Shown here: positions 9,835 to 18,672 of the stretch, piece by piece
Layout of the letters: each line of letters opens with the position of its first letter
How positions within the stretch are numbered: position 1 is the stretch's first letter
DNA from: Candidatus Thiodiazotropha sp. (ex Codakia rugifera)
GTDB lineage: Bacteria > Pseudomonadota > Gammaproteobacteria > Chromatiales > Chromatiaceae
Assembly: GCA_025656675.1 (NCBI GenBank)
Contig: JAHXHN010000001.1
Location: forward strand, 277,501-341,500
Direction of reading: 5' to 3'
DNA: 64,000 bases
The notes under the pieces: generated by a model
Seen by the model: the letters and a program-made list of their open reading frames with translations, nothing else
Databases searched by the model: none
Told to the model about the DNA's origin: nothing
Made by a program: the position numbers and the translations under genes

Positions 9835-10506
9835 ATGTATAGACAAAGCGCCCTTTGTTGCCTGATCGCAAGCATAATAGTGTTGCAGGCATGCACCACA
9901 GTTGACCCTTACACCCGTGAAGAGAAGACCTCCAAAGCGACTACAGGTGCAATGATTGGTGCAGTCGCAGGCGCTGTATTGGGTATCGCTACCTCAAAAG
10001 ACAAAAAGAAACGCAAGGAACGTGCACTGAAAGGCGCTGGTATTGGCGCAATCGCGGGTGGTGGTGTCGGATACTATATGGATGTACAGGAAGCCAAGTT
10101 ACGTCAACGCTTGGAAAATACCGGTGTCAGCGTAACCCGTGAAGGCGAAAATATTATCCTGAATTTACCAGGTAACATAACCTTTGAAGTGGACAAAACG
10201 GATGTTAAGCCCAATTTTGTGGAAATCCTCAGTTCTGTCGCCCTGGTATTGAATGAGTACAAATCAACCATGATCGAAGTAGCAGGACACACCGACAGCT
10301 CCGGCTCTGAATCGTATAATCAGCTGCTGTCACAACAACGTGCGTCGTCAGTCTCCAATGTCCTGGCTCAACAAGGCGTCGATGGTGTACGAATCGATAC
10401 GGTTGGTTATGGGGAATCGCGGCCAACTGCTGCTAATACCTCACCAGCTGGACGTCAACAGAACCGCCGAGTCGAGTTGACCCTGTTACCCTATGTTGAA
10501 GGTTGA
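9835..10506 (+). CDS. OmpA-family outer-membrane lipoprotein with glycine-zipper domain (YiaD-like)
   Basis: This is an outer-membrane lipoprotein that probably anchors peptidoglycan (223 residues). The start has a good ribosome-binding site (AAGGAGAT). The signal peptide ends in the lipobox LQAC with the lipidated Cys20. A glycine/alanine-rich zipper segment (about residues 43-85) precedes a C-terminal OmpA-like domain (about 120-220). In that domain TFEVDKTDVKP, GHTDSSGS and the final NRRVELTL strand are recognisable. It resembles E. coli YiaD. It stands alone, convergent with erpA, with an inverted repeat between the two genes. Confidence 0.9.
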   Translation: MYRQSALCCLIASIIVLQACTTVDPYTREEKTSKATTGAMIGAVAGAVLGIATSKDKKKRKERALKGAGIGAIAGGGVGYYMDVQEAKLRQRLENTGVSVTREGENIILNLPGNITFEVDKTDVKPNFVEILSSVALVLNEYKSTMIEVAGHTDSSGSESYNQLLSQQRASSVSNVLAQQGVDGVRIDTVGYGESRPTAANTSPAGRQQNRRVELTLLPYVEG

Positions 10507-10532
10507 ACGCCGTAGGTTAGAGAGATCGCAAG

Positions 10533-10564
10533 GCCTGCATACCAACGTGATTGGGTATGCAGGC
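10533..10564. terminator. Inverted repeat between convergent genes, candidate bidirectional terminator
   Basis: An 11-bp perfect stem (GCCTGCATACC at 10533-10543 with its complement at 10554-10564) encloses a 10-base loop. It lies between the 3' ends of the OmpA-like lipoprotein gene (10506) and erpA (10576). T-runs on either side are weak, so factor-independent termination is plausible but not certain. Confidence 0.6.
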
Positions 10565-10575
10565 TTGTGGTGTGA

Positions 10576-10926
10576 TTAAACCGCGAAAGATGACCCGCAA
10601 CCACAAGTAGTGCTTGCATTGGGATTGCGAATAACAAACTGAGCACCCTGAAGGCCTTCGGTATAGTCCACTTCAGCTCCCATCAAATACTGCATACTCA
10701 TTGGATCCACCAGTAAAGTCACTCCGCCGGTAGTCACCTTGGTGTCGCCCTCGCCCTCGTTCTCATCGAACGAGAAACCGTATTGGAAACCAGAGCAACC
10801 ACCCCCCTGTATATAGACACGTAACATCAGATCCGGATTGCCTTCATCGGCAATCAGTGAGGCTACTTTAGTGGCCGCTGCTTCAGTAAAATTGATGGAA
10901 TCGCTGCTTGTTTCTACGCTAGTCAT
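10576..10926 (-). CDS. erpA: Iron-sulfur cluster insertion protein ErpA
   Basis: This A-type carrier protein delivers [Fe-S] clusters to apo-enzymes (116 residues). The three conserved cysteines are Cys44 ([11 protein letters not shown]), Cys108 and Cys110 (TTCGCGSSF). The [14 protein letters not shown] and GLQGAQF segments are ErpA-type rather than IscA-type. It is monocistronic here. Given the number of Fe-S proteins encoded in this window (SdhB, AcnD, the polyferredoxin fusion), several of its likely clients are local, although that is inference. Confidence 0.93.
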   Translation of the reverse strand: MTSVETSSDSINFTEAAATKVASLIADEGNPDLMLRVYIQGGGCSGFQYGFSFDENEGEGDTKVTTGGVTLLVDPMSMQYLMGAEVDYTEGLQGAQFVIRNPNASTTCGCGSSFAV

Positions 10927-11106
10927 GATTGTGGTCCTGCAGTATCCAGCCTGAAGGTATCAGGCCACACACTAATGTTTTCTATTGCTGGATCGGACAG
11001 TCTAATGAATCAGCGGTCTATCAATCGGAACCCTGATTCAGTGTTCACCCTAAAGTATGCAATTACCAAGAAAAACAGTCAAGTATTATTTTCTCGCGAA
11101 TTCTGA

Positions 11107-11562
11107 TCAACCCTCAGGGGTTATTATCTGCTCGCTTTCCCTAATCACGTCCTTTTCTTCCTGCTGCCCATCAAACTGCAGTTGTAGAGGATCCTGCTCA
11201 CTTGCATGAATCAGCTTACCATTCACCTCCGCTCCCATAGCCATCTCCAGCATGGCATAGGTCAAGGTACCGGTTATTTTTGCCTTCGGCGCCAACTCAA
11301 CCCTATTACTGGCGACCACATCACCTACCACAGTCCCGTTCAACATCACATTACCTACACGCACATTCCCATCGATGGTCCCTAACTCACTCAGGGTCAA
11401 GGTGGCTGCTCCATCCTTTAGATCCGAGATCACATCACCTCTGATCACCCCATCCACATGTAATCCATCACTGAAGGTGATATCGCCTCTTATTTCGGTG
11501 CCTGATCCAATGACTGTCGTGATTCGAGGTGAACGAAATTTTTTCTTACTCTTTCCAAACAT
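11107..11562 (-). CDS. Bactofilin family cytoskeletal protein
   Basis: This is a polymer-forming protein of 151 residues that self-assembles without nucleotide into filaments or membrane-associated patches, and in other bacteria helps place cell-wall or motility machinery. The N-terminus is short and basic (MFGKSKKKF). The beta-helical DUF583 core runs from about residue 15 to 115 with repeated turns of the G-D-V/I type, and an acidic tail follows. The start at 11562 was chosen because the longer in-frame reading to 11706 runs entirely inside the upstream gene. It is the last gene of an argC / coiled-coil protein / bactofilin group. Confidence 0.88.
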   Translation of the reverse strand: MFGKSKKKFRSPRITTVIGSGTEIRGDITFSDGLHVDGVIRGDVISDLKDGAATLTLSELGTIDGNVRVGNVMLNGTVVGDVVASNRVELAPKAKITGTLTYAMLEMAMGAEVNGKLIHASEQDPLQLQFDGQQEEKDVIRESEQIITPEG

Positions 11563-11581
11563 AGTGTAATTCCTTATTACA

Positions 11582-12301
11582 TCAGGAGATGGGGGACCAG
11601 TTATAGGATTCACTGACCGGTGCCAGCTTGCTGTTGCTAGGCTTAACCTCAATGGTAATTGTTGCGGGCTGAAAGCCTTCTGGCAGATGGAACTTACCCT
11701 CAACATTCTGGTAATAGCGAAATCGCATTTTGTGACTGGTCAATTGCTCTTCTGACAATTGTTCAAGCTTCAACAGCTTAGTCTGACCCGCTTGCAGCCC
11801 CATGACCGTCATCTCAATCCGGCCTTTCACTACTGAGCCGCTGTTGATTACCTGACTGACAGAGAATTTATAGACATATTGTTGCGCTTCCAACCCAGGT
11901 TCAATTTTAAAGTTCTGTAGTTTCAGCACCTGTTTTTTCGATGAGGTGGAGACGATACCTCGAAGAAAAGTCAGCTCCTCCTCCATTTTCAGGCGCTCAT
12001 CCTGAAGCGTTTTGATCTGGTCACGAATCGCAAGGAGGGCTTCTCTATCCACATCGGCAGCCTGTTTGACCATGGCCAGTTCACGTCTTAGATCATTTCG
12101 TTCCTGCTCCAGCGTCTCAACCCGATCGCTACCCAATTGAAGCCGGGCAAACCCTTGAGAAATACTACTACCCCCCTTTTGGTAGGCTAACCAGGCGACG
12201 CCTCCCAGCAAAACCAGCAGCAGACCCAGGCGTAGCCACCGTGGGGCACCTTCATGGGCCCCAATAATCCTAGGTACATTGTATTTTTTATCTATGCCCA
12301 T
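11582..12301 (-). CDS. Inner-membrane coiled-coil protein of unknown function (DUF6776-like)
   Basis: This is a 239-residue protein whose exact role is unknown. The N-terminus is cytoplasmic and is followed by one transmembrane helix (LRLGLLLVLLGGVAWLAY, about residues 24-41). A coiled coil of charged heptads follows (about 58-115), and then a beta-rich periplasmic C-terminal domain. The ATG at 12301 lies 4 bases after the argC stop; a TTG at 12322 would overlap argC. The topology suggests a periplasmic scaffold, and the next gene encodes a bactofilin. The two probably work together in cell-envelope organisation, but that rests only on position. The DUF assignment is from memory of the family. 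Confidence 0.7.
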   Translation of the reverse strand: MGIDKKYNVPRIIGAHEGAPRWLRLGLLLVLLGGVAWLAYQKGGSSISQGFARLQLGSDRVETLEQERNDLRRELAMVKQAADVDREALLAIRDQIKTLQDERLKMEEELTFLRGIVSTSSKKQVLKLQNFKIEPGLEAQQYVYKFSVSQVINSGSVVKGRIEMTVMGLQAGQTKLLKLEQLSEEQLTSHKMRFRYYQNVEGKFHLPEGFQPATITIEVKPSNSKLAPVSESYNWSPIS

Positions 12302-12305
12302 CTTT

Positions 12306-13337
12306 TCAAGGTAGCAGAGCAACCTGATTCAAGCCGCAATCCTCTGCCAGACCGAACATCAGGTTCATATTCTGAACCGCCTGTCCTGCAGCCCCTTTGA
12401 CCAAATTATCGATAACAGAACTGACAACCACCACATCACCTTTCAGAGGTTTATGTATAGCGATACGACAATAATTCGCCCCTCGTACACTGCGTGTTTC
12501 TGGATGGGAGCCCTGTGGCAGAATATCGACAAAAGGCTCATCTTTATAGCGATCTTCAAACAGCCTTTGCAGATCAACCGTTTTGTCGTTCAGGCGGGCA
12601 TAGAGTGTCGCCTCTATACCCCGAATCATCGGTACCAAATGGGGCACAAAAGTTAAGCCGATCTCACCGTCACAGGCCCGACTGAGGGTCTGGCTGATCT
12701 CAGGCTGATGACGATGCCCGGGTATGGCATAGGCCTTGAAACTCTCGCCCATTTCACCCATCAGTGTAGCTACACTTGCTTTTCTGCCCGCCCCGCTGAC
12801 ACCCGATTTTGTGTCAGCAATCAAATAATCAGTCGCCACCAACCCATTTTCTATCAGGGGTAAAAATCCGAGCGCAACCGATGTGGGGTAACAACCAGGA
12901 TTTGCAACCAGTCGAGCCTGCTTAACTGCTTGACGATTCATTTCAGGCAAACCGTATACCGCTTCCATCAGGAGTTCAGGACAGGCGTGTTGCATACCAT
13001 ACCAATGCTCCCATAGGCCCTGGTCGGTAATTCTGAAGTCAGCAGCCAGATCGATAACCCGCACACCGGCTTCAAGCAATTCGGGCACTTGTGTCATGGC
13101 TACACCATTGGGGGTTGCAAAAAACACCAGATCGCACCCTCTAAGCAATGCCGGATCGGGTTCGACAAACCTCAGTTCCGAATAACCTCGCAGATTCGGG
13201 AACAGCTCCGCCACCGATTTACCGGACTCCGACCGGGAAGTTATCGCAATCAACTCACACTCCGGATGAGTGACCAATAACCGAAGCAGCTCAACACCGG
13301 TATAACCCGTGCCACCAACAATGCCTACCTTAATCAT
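12306..13337 (-). CDS. argC: N-acetyl-gamma-glutamyl-phosphate reductase
   Basis: ArgC reduces N-acetylglutamyl-5-phosphate to the semialdehyde with NADPH, the third step of arginine synthesis (343 residues). The start at 13337 gives the canonical N-terminus [20 protein letters not shown], with the nucleotide-binding GGTGYTG loop. The catalytic cysteine lies in NPGCYPT. The C-terminal half has the GHRHQPEI motif and the closing [17 protein letters not shown] segment. A longer reading to 13430 adds residues unlike the family and was rejected. It leads a three-gene group with the coiled-coil protein and the bactofilin. Confidence 0.95.
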   Translation of the reverse strand: MIKVGIVGGTGYTGVELLRLLVTHPECELIAITSRSESGKSVAELFPNLRGYSELRFVEPDPALLRGCDLVFFATPNGVAMTQVPELLEAGVRVIDLAADFRITDQGLWEHWYGMQHACPELLMEAVYGLPEMNRQAVKQARLVANPGCYPTSVALGFLPLIENGLVATDYLIADTKSGVSGAGRKASVATLMGEMGESFKAYAIPGHRHQPEISQTLSRACDGEIGLTFVPHLVPMIRGIEATLYARLNDKTVDLQRLFEDRYKDEPFVDILPQGSHPETRSVRGANYCRIAIHKPLKGDVVVVSSVIDNLVKGAAGQAVQNMNLMFGLAEDCGLNQVALLP

Positions 13338-13696
13338 ATTTCCAAACCTGAAGTACGGTCCATGAAAGTCACTCGACGATCCCGTTTGGCTTTCTAGCAA
13401 GTAAGGTATCTGGGATAAAGCCAAATGCACACAGCATCAACCATGCACAAAATGCCCATCAAAATTCACGCAAAAACCTTAAATTAGCAGGGATAATCTT
13501 TGCTTTCAGCGGTCCTAATAACTGAAATAAAGGTTGTTATCATAAGGCTTGATTAATAAAAGAAAAAGTAAACCGGTAGGAATTCCTAAACAATTGTGAA
13601 CTCCGGGGGTTATCAGGGACTTAAAATAGCCAATGAGTGGAAATTCGATTCAATAGGCATCACATTAGTATTCAGACAAACAGCAGGAAGATAAAT
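13338..13696. other. Intergenic region between divergent argC and the DUF4126 gene
   Basis: This 359-base region must hold promoters for argC (leftwards) and the DUF4126 gene (rightwards). I see an AT-rich middle part but no convincing -35/-10 pair, small gene or structured RNA. Confidence 0.5.
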
Positions 13697-14401
13697 ATGG
13701 AGACCATCGACACACTCGCACTGACTCTTGGCGCCGGATGGGCCGCTGGTATAAATCTGTATGCTGCTATCCTGGTGTTGGGTTATCTCGGCCTTACCGG
13801 TCATGTCGTGTTGCCACCCGGGCTCGAAGTCCTCAGTGACCCACTGGTGATGGGCATTGCCGGCGTGATGTATTTTATCGAGTTTTTTGCTGACAAGGTC
13901 CCTGGAGTCGATAGTGGTTGGGATGCACTACACACTTTTGTCCGTATCCCTGCCGGTGCCTTGCTTGCAGCAGGTGCTGCCAGTGGCTTAGAAGTCAATC
14001 AGGCCGCTGAACTGGCAGCCGCACTGGTCGGTGGCACGATGGCGGCCGGTAGCCATTTCACCAAGGCCGGTTCCCGTCTGATGATCAATACGTCTCCAGA
14101 ACCGGTAACCAACTGGACAGCCTCTGTCGCTGAGGACCTGGCTGTGATTGGTGGATTATGGGCCGCATTGAACTATCCTGTACCATTCATCATCATGCTG
14201 GTGATATTTGTGGGCATCGTGTTATGGCTGCTACCGAAGATCTGGCGGGCATTGAAATCCCTTTTTCGGCGTATCGGAGCACTCTTCGAAAAAGAGCCCA
14301 CGACCCGTGGTCCTGAAGCCGAGACTCACTCAGAAAAACCTGACGTACTAAAATCCCTCTATCACACAGCCAATGGTGGTGATCAAACCTTGAAGAAATA
14401 G
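13697..14401 (+). CDS. DUF4126 family membrane protein
   Basis: This is a 234-residue integral membrane protein of unknown function. The ATG at 13697 has a GGAAG ribosome-binding site at 13685-13689; an earlier start at 13637 lacks one. Family features are the N-terminal TLGAGWAAGINLYAAIL segment, the internal FFADKVPGVDSGWDALHTF sequence, and several alanine- and glycine-rich helices ending near residue 180. A basic then acidic cytoplasmic tail follows. Neighbouring genes are on the opposite strand or distant, so context gives no functional hint. Confidence 0.8.
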   Translation: METIDTLALTLGAGWAAGINLYAAILVLGYLGLTGHVVLPPGLEVLSDPLVMGIAGVMYFIEFFADKVPGVDSGWDALHTFVRIPAGALLAAGAASGLEVNQAAELAAALVGGTMAAGSHFTKAGSRLMINTSPEPVTNWTASVAEDLAVIGGLWAALNYPVPFIIMLVIFVGIVLWLLPKIWRALKSLFRRIGALFEKEPTTRGPEAETHSEKPDVLKSLYHTANGGDQTLKK

Positions 14402-14713
14402 GGATTGGCGTGAAATGTTGGGCTTAAATTAATGAAGTAGCCACAAATGAACACCAATCTTTTATCCACTACCCATCACCTCTCGTACAGGGCATCAGCA
14501 TTGACATGCTTGAGGCAGCAGACAGTTTTTACCGATTCATCAAGTTTTATACCGTACTCACCTAAATGCTGAATTATTCAGGACATGCTTTATGTCATTA
14601 CTTAGTGCCAGCAAAATTATGGCGGAGTGAAAAATACGGATAAAAACGGAATTTCCGAATTCATCTCGTTCTCAAGTGCCACGAATCTTGTTAAATATTC
14701 TGAAACTTGGATA
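14402..14713. other. Intergenic region between convergent DUF4126 gene and prpF
   Basis: These 312 bases lie between convergent 3' ends. I see no credible gene, repeat or clear terminator hairpin. A 41-codon open frame starting at 14448 shows no protein-like features. Confidence 0.5.
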
Positions 14714-15892
14714 CTAAAAGGCATCTCCGGGAATGCGTACCCAGCCTTCCATCAGCACGCGCGCGCTTCGACTCATCACTACTTTATCTGCGGTCCATGC
14801 GCCCTCTTGCTGACTGGCTGCCGCCCCGACCCGCAAGGTGCCTGATGGGTGGCCGAAGGTCACAGCATCCCGCTCATCGCCACCTGCGACCAGATTCACT
14901 AACGTACCTGGTATCGCAGCCGCTGTGCCAATAGCCACGGCTGCCGTGCCCATCATGGCGTGGTGCAATTTACCCATCGACAAGGCTCTGACATTGAGAT
15001 CGATATCCGATGCCTTGATCGGCTTTCCGCTGGAGGCTACATAGTCCTGCGGTTTTGCAACAAAAGCCACTTTGGGCGTGTGCTGGCGCCCGGCAGCTTC
15101 GTTGATGTTTTCAATCAGCCCCATCCGAACCGCGCCATGGGCACGAATGATTTCAAACATGGCCAGGGCCTTTTCATCACCATTGATCACTTCCTGTAGC
15201 TCGGTACCGGTGTAATTGATCTCGTCGGCGTTCAGGAAAATGGTGGGGATACCGGCATTGATCATGGTGGCCCTCAGGGTACCGACACCGGGTACTTCCA
15301 GATCATCAACCAGATTACCAGTGGGAAACATGGCCTCGGAGGGATCCACCGGTTTCAGGAACTCCACCTGCACCTCAGCAGCTGGGAAGGTGACACCGTC
15401 GAGTTCGAAGTCACCGGTCTCCTGCACCTCGCTGTTGGTGATGGGCACATGGGCAACGATGGTCTTCTCGATATTCTTCTGCCAGATACGTACTACAGCG
15501 GTGCCGTTATCGGGGATACGTTCAGCATCAACCAGACCGCTACTGATGGCAAAGGAACCGACTGCGGCGGTGAGGTTGCCGCAGTTGCCGCTCCAGTCGA
15601 CGAAGGGCTTGTCGATGGAGACCTGGCCGAAGAGGTAGTCCACGTCGTGATCCGGCTTATCACTCTTGGCCAGGATCACAGTCTTGCTGGTGCTGGAGGT
15701 GGCGCCCCCCATACCATCGGTCTGTTTTCCGTAGGGATCGGGGCTGCCGATCACGCGCAGTAACAGCTTGTCCCGCGCCTCTCCTGGCATCTGTGCTGTT
15801 TCTGGCAGGTCGGTGAGGTTAAAAAAGACCCCTTTACTGGTACCGCCACGCATATAGGTGGCAGGGATGCGAATTTGAGGTGCATGGGGCAT
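14714..15892 (-). CDS. prpF: 2-methylaconitate cis-trans isomerase PrpF
   Basis: PrpF isomerises the 2-methylaconitate isomer released by AcnD so the methylcitrate cycle can proceed (392 residues). The start at 15892 gives MPHAPQIRIPATYMRGGTSK; the RGGTSKG motif is characteristic of the family. Other recognisable parts are GSPDPYGKQTDGMGG near residue 50 and SGNCGNLTAAVG, which holds a conserved cysteine. The fold is diaminopimelate-epimerase-like. It is the last gene of the methylcitrate operon and is separated from acnD by a REP-like element. Its presence with acnD shows that this organism uses the AcnD/PrpF route rather than PrpD. Confidence 0.94.
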   Translation of the reverse strand: MPHAPQIRIPATYMRGGTSKGVFFNLTDLPETAQMPGEARDKLLLRVIGSPDPYGKQTDGMGGATSSTSKTVILAKSDKPDHDVDYLFGQVSIDKPFVDWSGNCGNLTAAVGSFAISSGLVDAERIPDNGTAVVRIWQKNIEKTIVAHVPITNSEVQETGDFELDGVTFPAAEVQVEFLKPVDPSEAMFPTGNLVDDLEVPGVGTLRATMINAGIPTIFLNADEINYTGTELQEVINGDEKALAMFEIIRAHGAVRMGLIENINEAAGRQHTPKVAFVAKPQDYVASSGKPIKASDIDLNVRALSMGKLHHAMMGTAAVAIGTAAAIPGTLVNLVAGGDERDAVTFGHPSGTLRVGAAASQQEGAWTADKVVMSRSARVLMEGWVRIPGDAF

Positions 15893-15917
15893 AAATCTAT
15901 GTCCTGTATATAAACCA

Positions 15918-15989
15918 GGGTGGGCCAAGCAGAGCACGGCCCACCAGTTTGCACATGATGGTGGACCGCACCTTTGGCTTGGCCCACCC
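15918..15989. repeat. REP-like palindromic element between acnD and prpF
   Basis: A perfect 13-bp inverted repeat (GGGTGGGCCAAGC at 15918-15930 with its complement at 15977-15989) encloses an inner imperfect pair (15938-15946 with 15959-15967). The outline, GTAGGGTGGGC with GCCCACC arms, is like the dispersed repetitive extragenic palindromes of many gammaproteobacteria. In the acnD-prpF transcript it would form a strong hairpin and could stabilise the upstream mRNA or lower prpF expression. Confidence 0.7.
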
Positions 15990-15999
15990 TACGATCTAT

Positions 16000-18585
16000 C
16001 TAAGCACTGGCGAGAAAGTCTTGGGCAAAGCGCTGCAGAACGCCACCGGCTTCATAGACAGAGACCTCTTCTGCTGTATCCAAGCGACAGGTGACAGGTA
16101 TCTCCACGCGATCGCCATTCTGCCGATGCATGACAACCGTCAGTCTGGCACGCGGCATGCGCTCACCGATCACATCGAAGGTTTCGGTACCGTCGATTCC
16201 GTAAGTCTCGCGAGTCTCACCCGCTTTAAACTCCAGCGGCAACACACCCATGCCCACCAGGTTAGTGCGGTGAATGCGCTCGAAGCCTTCGGCCACGATG
16301 ACCTCAACACCTGCCAGACGCACACCCTTGGCTGCCCAATCACGGGAAGAGCCTTGACCATAGTCGGCACCGGCTACAATGCAAAGTGGCTGCTCCCGTT
16401 CCATGTAGGTCTCGATAGCTTCCCACATACGGGTTTGCTGCCCTTCCGGTTCGATGCGTGCCAAAGAGCCTTGGATTACCTCACCGTGCTCGTCGCGGCA
16501 CATTTCATTGAGCAGTTTCGGATTGGCGAAGGTGGCGCGTTGTGCGGTCAGGTGGTCACCCCGGTGAGTTGCATAGGAGTTGAAGTCCTCCTCCGGCAGG
16601 CCCATCTTGTGCAGATAGGCACCCGCGGCACTGTCCAGCAGGATCGCATTCGAAGGTGACAGGTGATCGGTTGTGATGTTGTCACCCAGTACCGCCAGGG
16701 GACGCATGCCCTTGAGGGTGCACTCACCAGCCAATGCACCTTCCCAGTAGGGAGGACGGCGGATGTAGGTACTCTGGGGACGCCAGTCATATAGCGGGCT
16801 GTCCGCTTCCTCGATTACACCCAGATCGAACATCGGGTTGTAGATCTGGTTGAACTGCTCCGGTTTCACGTGCTCGGTAACGATGGCATCGATCTCTTCA
16901 TCGCTTGGCCAGATCTCTTTCAGGGTGATTGGGTGACCGTCTTTGTCAGTGCCCAACGCATCCTGTTCGATATCAAAGCGCACCGTGCCGGCAAGGGCGT
17001 AGGCCACCACCAGCGGTGGTGAGGCCAGGAAGGCCTGCTTGGCATAGGGGTGGATACGGCCATCGAAATTGCGATTACCGGACAGTACTGCGGTGGTGTA
17101 CAGATCACGGTCAATGATCTCCTGCTGGATTATTGGGTCCAGCGCACCGCTCATACCGTTACAGGTAGTGCAGGCGTAGGCGACGATGCCGAAACCGAGC
17201 TTTTCAAGCTCCGGCAACAGACCGGACTCTTCCAGGTAGAGCTTGGCTACCTTGGAGCCTGGTGCAAAGGAGGATTTGACCCATGGTTTGCGTACCAGCC
17301 CCAGCTCATTCGCCTTGCGTGCGATCAGGCCTGCAGCCACTACGTTGCGTGGATTGGAGGTGTTGGTACAACTGGTAATTGCCGCAATGATGACAGCACC
17401 GTCGGGCATTTCACCTGCCTTCTCTTCCCACTCACCGGCAATGCCACGTTCGGCCAGGTCGGAAGTCGGCAGGCGGCGATGCGGATTGGAAGGACCGGCC
17501 ATGTTGCGGCACACGGTCGACAGGTCAAACTCCAGCACTCGCTCGTACTCGGCCTCCGCGAGGCTGTCCGCCCACAGGCCGCTTGTCTTGGCATAATTCT
17601 CGACCAATGCCACCTGCTCGGCATCACGTCCGGTCAGTTTCAAGTAATCGAGGGTCTGCCCATCGATATAGAACAGCCCGGCCGAGGCGCCGAATTCCGG
17701 GGTCATATTGGAGATGGTGGCACGATCACCGATGGTCAGATCTGCCGCACCCTCACCAAAGAACTCGAGGTAAGAGGAGACAACACGCTCCTTGCGCAGG
17801 AACTCGGTGATGGCCAGCACGATATCGGTGGCAGTGATTCCTGGCTGACGCTTGCCGGTCAGCTTTACACCGATGATATCGGGCAGTCGCATCATGGATG
17901 GGCGGCCCAGCATTACGGTCTCAGCCTCAAGACCACCCACACCGATGGCGATGACGCCCAGTGCATCGATATGCGGGGTGTGGCTGTCGGTGCCCACGCA
18001 GGTGTCCGGAAAGGCGACGCCGTCCCGCGCCTGGATCACCGGCGACATCTTCTCCAGATTAATCTGGTGCATTATGCCGTTACCGGCAGGGATCACATCC
18101 ACATTGTCAAACGCAGTCTTGCACCACTCGATGAAGTGGAAGCGGTCCTCGTTACGACGGTCTTCTATGGCGCGATTCTTTTCGAATGCCTCCGGATCGA
18201 ACCCGGCGTGCTCCACCGCCAGTGAATGGTCGACAATGAGTTGGGTCGGTACCACCGGATTGACCTTGGCGGGATCGCCTCCCTGATCAGCAATCGCATC
18301 GCGCAGACCGGCCAGGTCGACCAGTGCGGTTTGTCCGAGGATATCGTGACAAACCACCCGGGCCGGATACCAGGGGAAGTCCAGATCTCGCTTACGCTCG
18401 ATGATCTGCTTTAATGAGTCTTCCAGCACAATCGGATCACAGCGGCGCACCAGCTGTTCCGCCAGCACTCGTGAAGTGTACGGCAACCTGTCGTAGGCAC
18501 CGGGTTGGATGGCCTCAACAGCCTCTCGGGTATCGAAGTAGTCGAGACCGGAACCCTTCAAAGATTTACGGTAATTCGTATTCAT
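16000..18585 (-). CDS. acnD: Fe/S-dependent 2-methylcitrate dehydratase AcnD
   Basis: AcnD is an aconitase-family enzyme that dehydrates 2-methylcitrate to 2-methylaconitate (861 residues from ATG 18585). The [4Fe-4S]-ligating cysteines are visible in ITSCTNTSNP and ACTTCNGMSG. The C-terminal swivel domain carries GADYGQGSSRDWAAKG and EGFERIHRTNLVGMG. Housekeeping AcnA shares these motifs; the AcnD assignment rests on the prpC upstream and prpF downstream. The longer in-frame start at 18633 was rejected because MNTNYRKSL matches the family N-terminus. ErpA-dependent Fe-S maturation is expected. Confidence 0.93.
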   Translation of the reverse strand: MNTNYRKSLKGSGLDYFDTREAVEAIQPGAYDRLPYTSRVLAEQLVRRCDPIVLEDSLKQIIERKRDLDFPWYPARVVCHDILGQTALVDLAGLRDAIADQGGDPAKVNPVVPTQLIVDHSLAVEHAGFDPEAFEKNRAIEDRRNEDRFHFIEWCKTAFDNVDVIPAGNGIMHQINLEKMSPVIQARDGVAFPDTCVGTDSHTPHIDALGVIAIGVGGLEAETVMLGRPSMMRLPDIIGVKLTGKRQPGITATDIVLAITEFLRKERVVSSYLEFFGEGAADLTIGDRATISNMTPEFGASAGLFYIDGQTLDYLKLTGRDAEQVALVENYAKTSGLWADSLAEAEYERVLEFDLSTVCRNMAGPSNPHRRLPTSDLAERGIAGEWEEKAGEMPDGAVIIAAITSCTNTSNPRNVVAAGLIARKANELGLVRKPWVKSSFAPGSKVAKLYLEESGLLPELEKLGFGIVAYACTTCNGMSGALDPIIQQEIIDRDLYTTAVLSGNRNFDGRIHPYAKQAFLASPPLVVAYALAGTVRFDIEQDALGTDKDGHPITLKEIWPSDEEIDAIVTEHVKPEQFNQIYNPMFDLGVIEEADSPLYDWRPQSTYIRRPPYWEGALAGECTLKGMRPLAVLGDNITTDHLSPSNAILLDSAAGAYLHKMGLPEEDFNSYATHRGDHLTAQRATFANPKLLNEMCRDEHGEVIQGSLARIEPEGQQTRMWEAIETYMEREQPLCIVAGADYGQGSSRDWAAKGVRLAGVEVIVAEGFERIHRTNLVGMGVLPLEFKAGETRETYGIDGTETFDVIGERMPRARLTVVMHRQNGDRVEIPVTCRLDTAEEVSVYEAGGVLQRFAQDFLASA

Positions 18586-18672
18586 GATGGACACTCTGTG
18601 CTGCCAGCCTCCAGCAACCAACGACCAACCCAAAGCTGGTGGCTGAATGCTGGCGGCCAGAGACTTTGATAG

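Noticed and set aside
15949-16659. 236-codon open frame opposite the 3' end of acnD
   Set aside because: It is an antisense shadow with no ribosome-binding site or recognisable protein domain.
17050-18225. 391-codon open frame on the plus strand opposite acnD
   Set aside because: It lies entirely within acnD on the opposite strand; the translation shows no family features and mirrors acnD codon bias.
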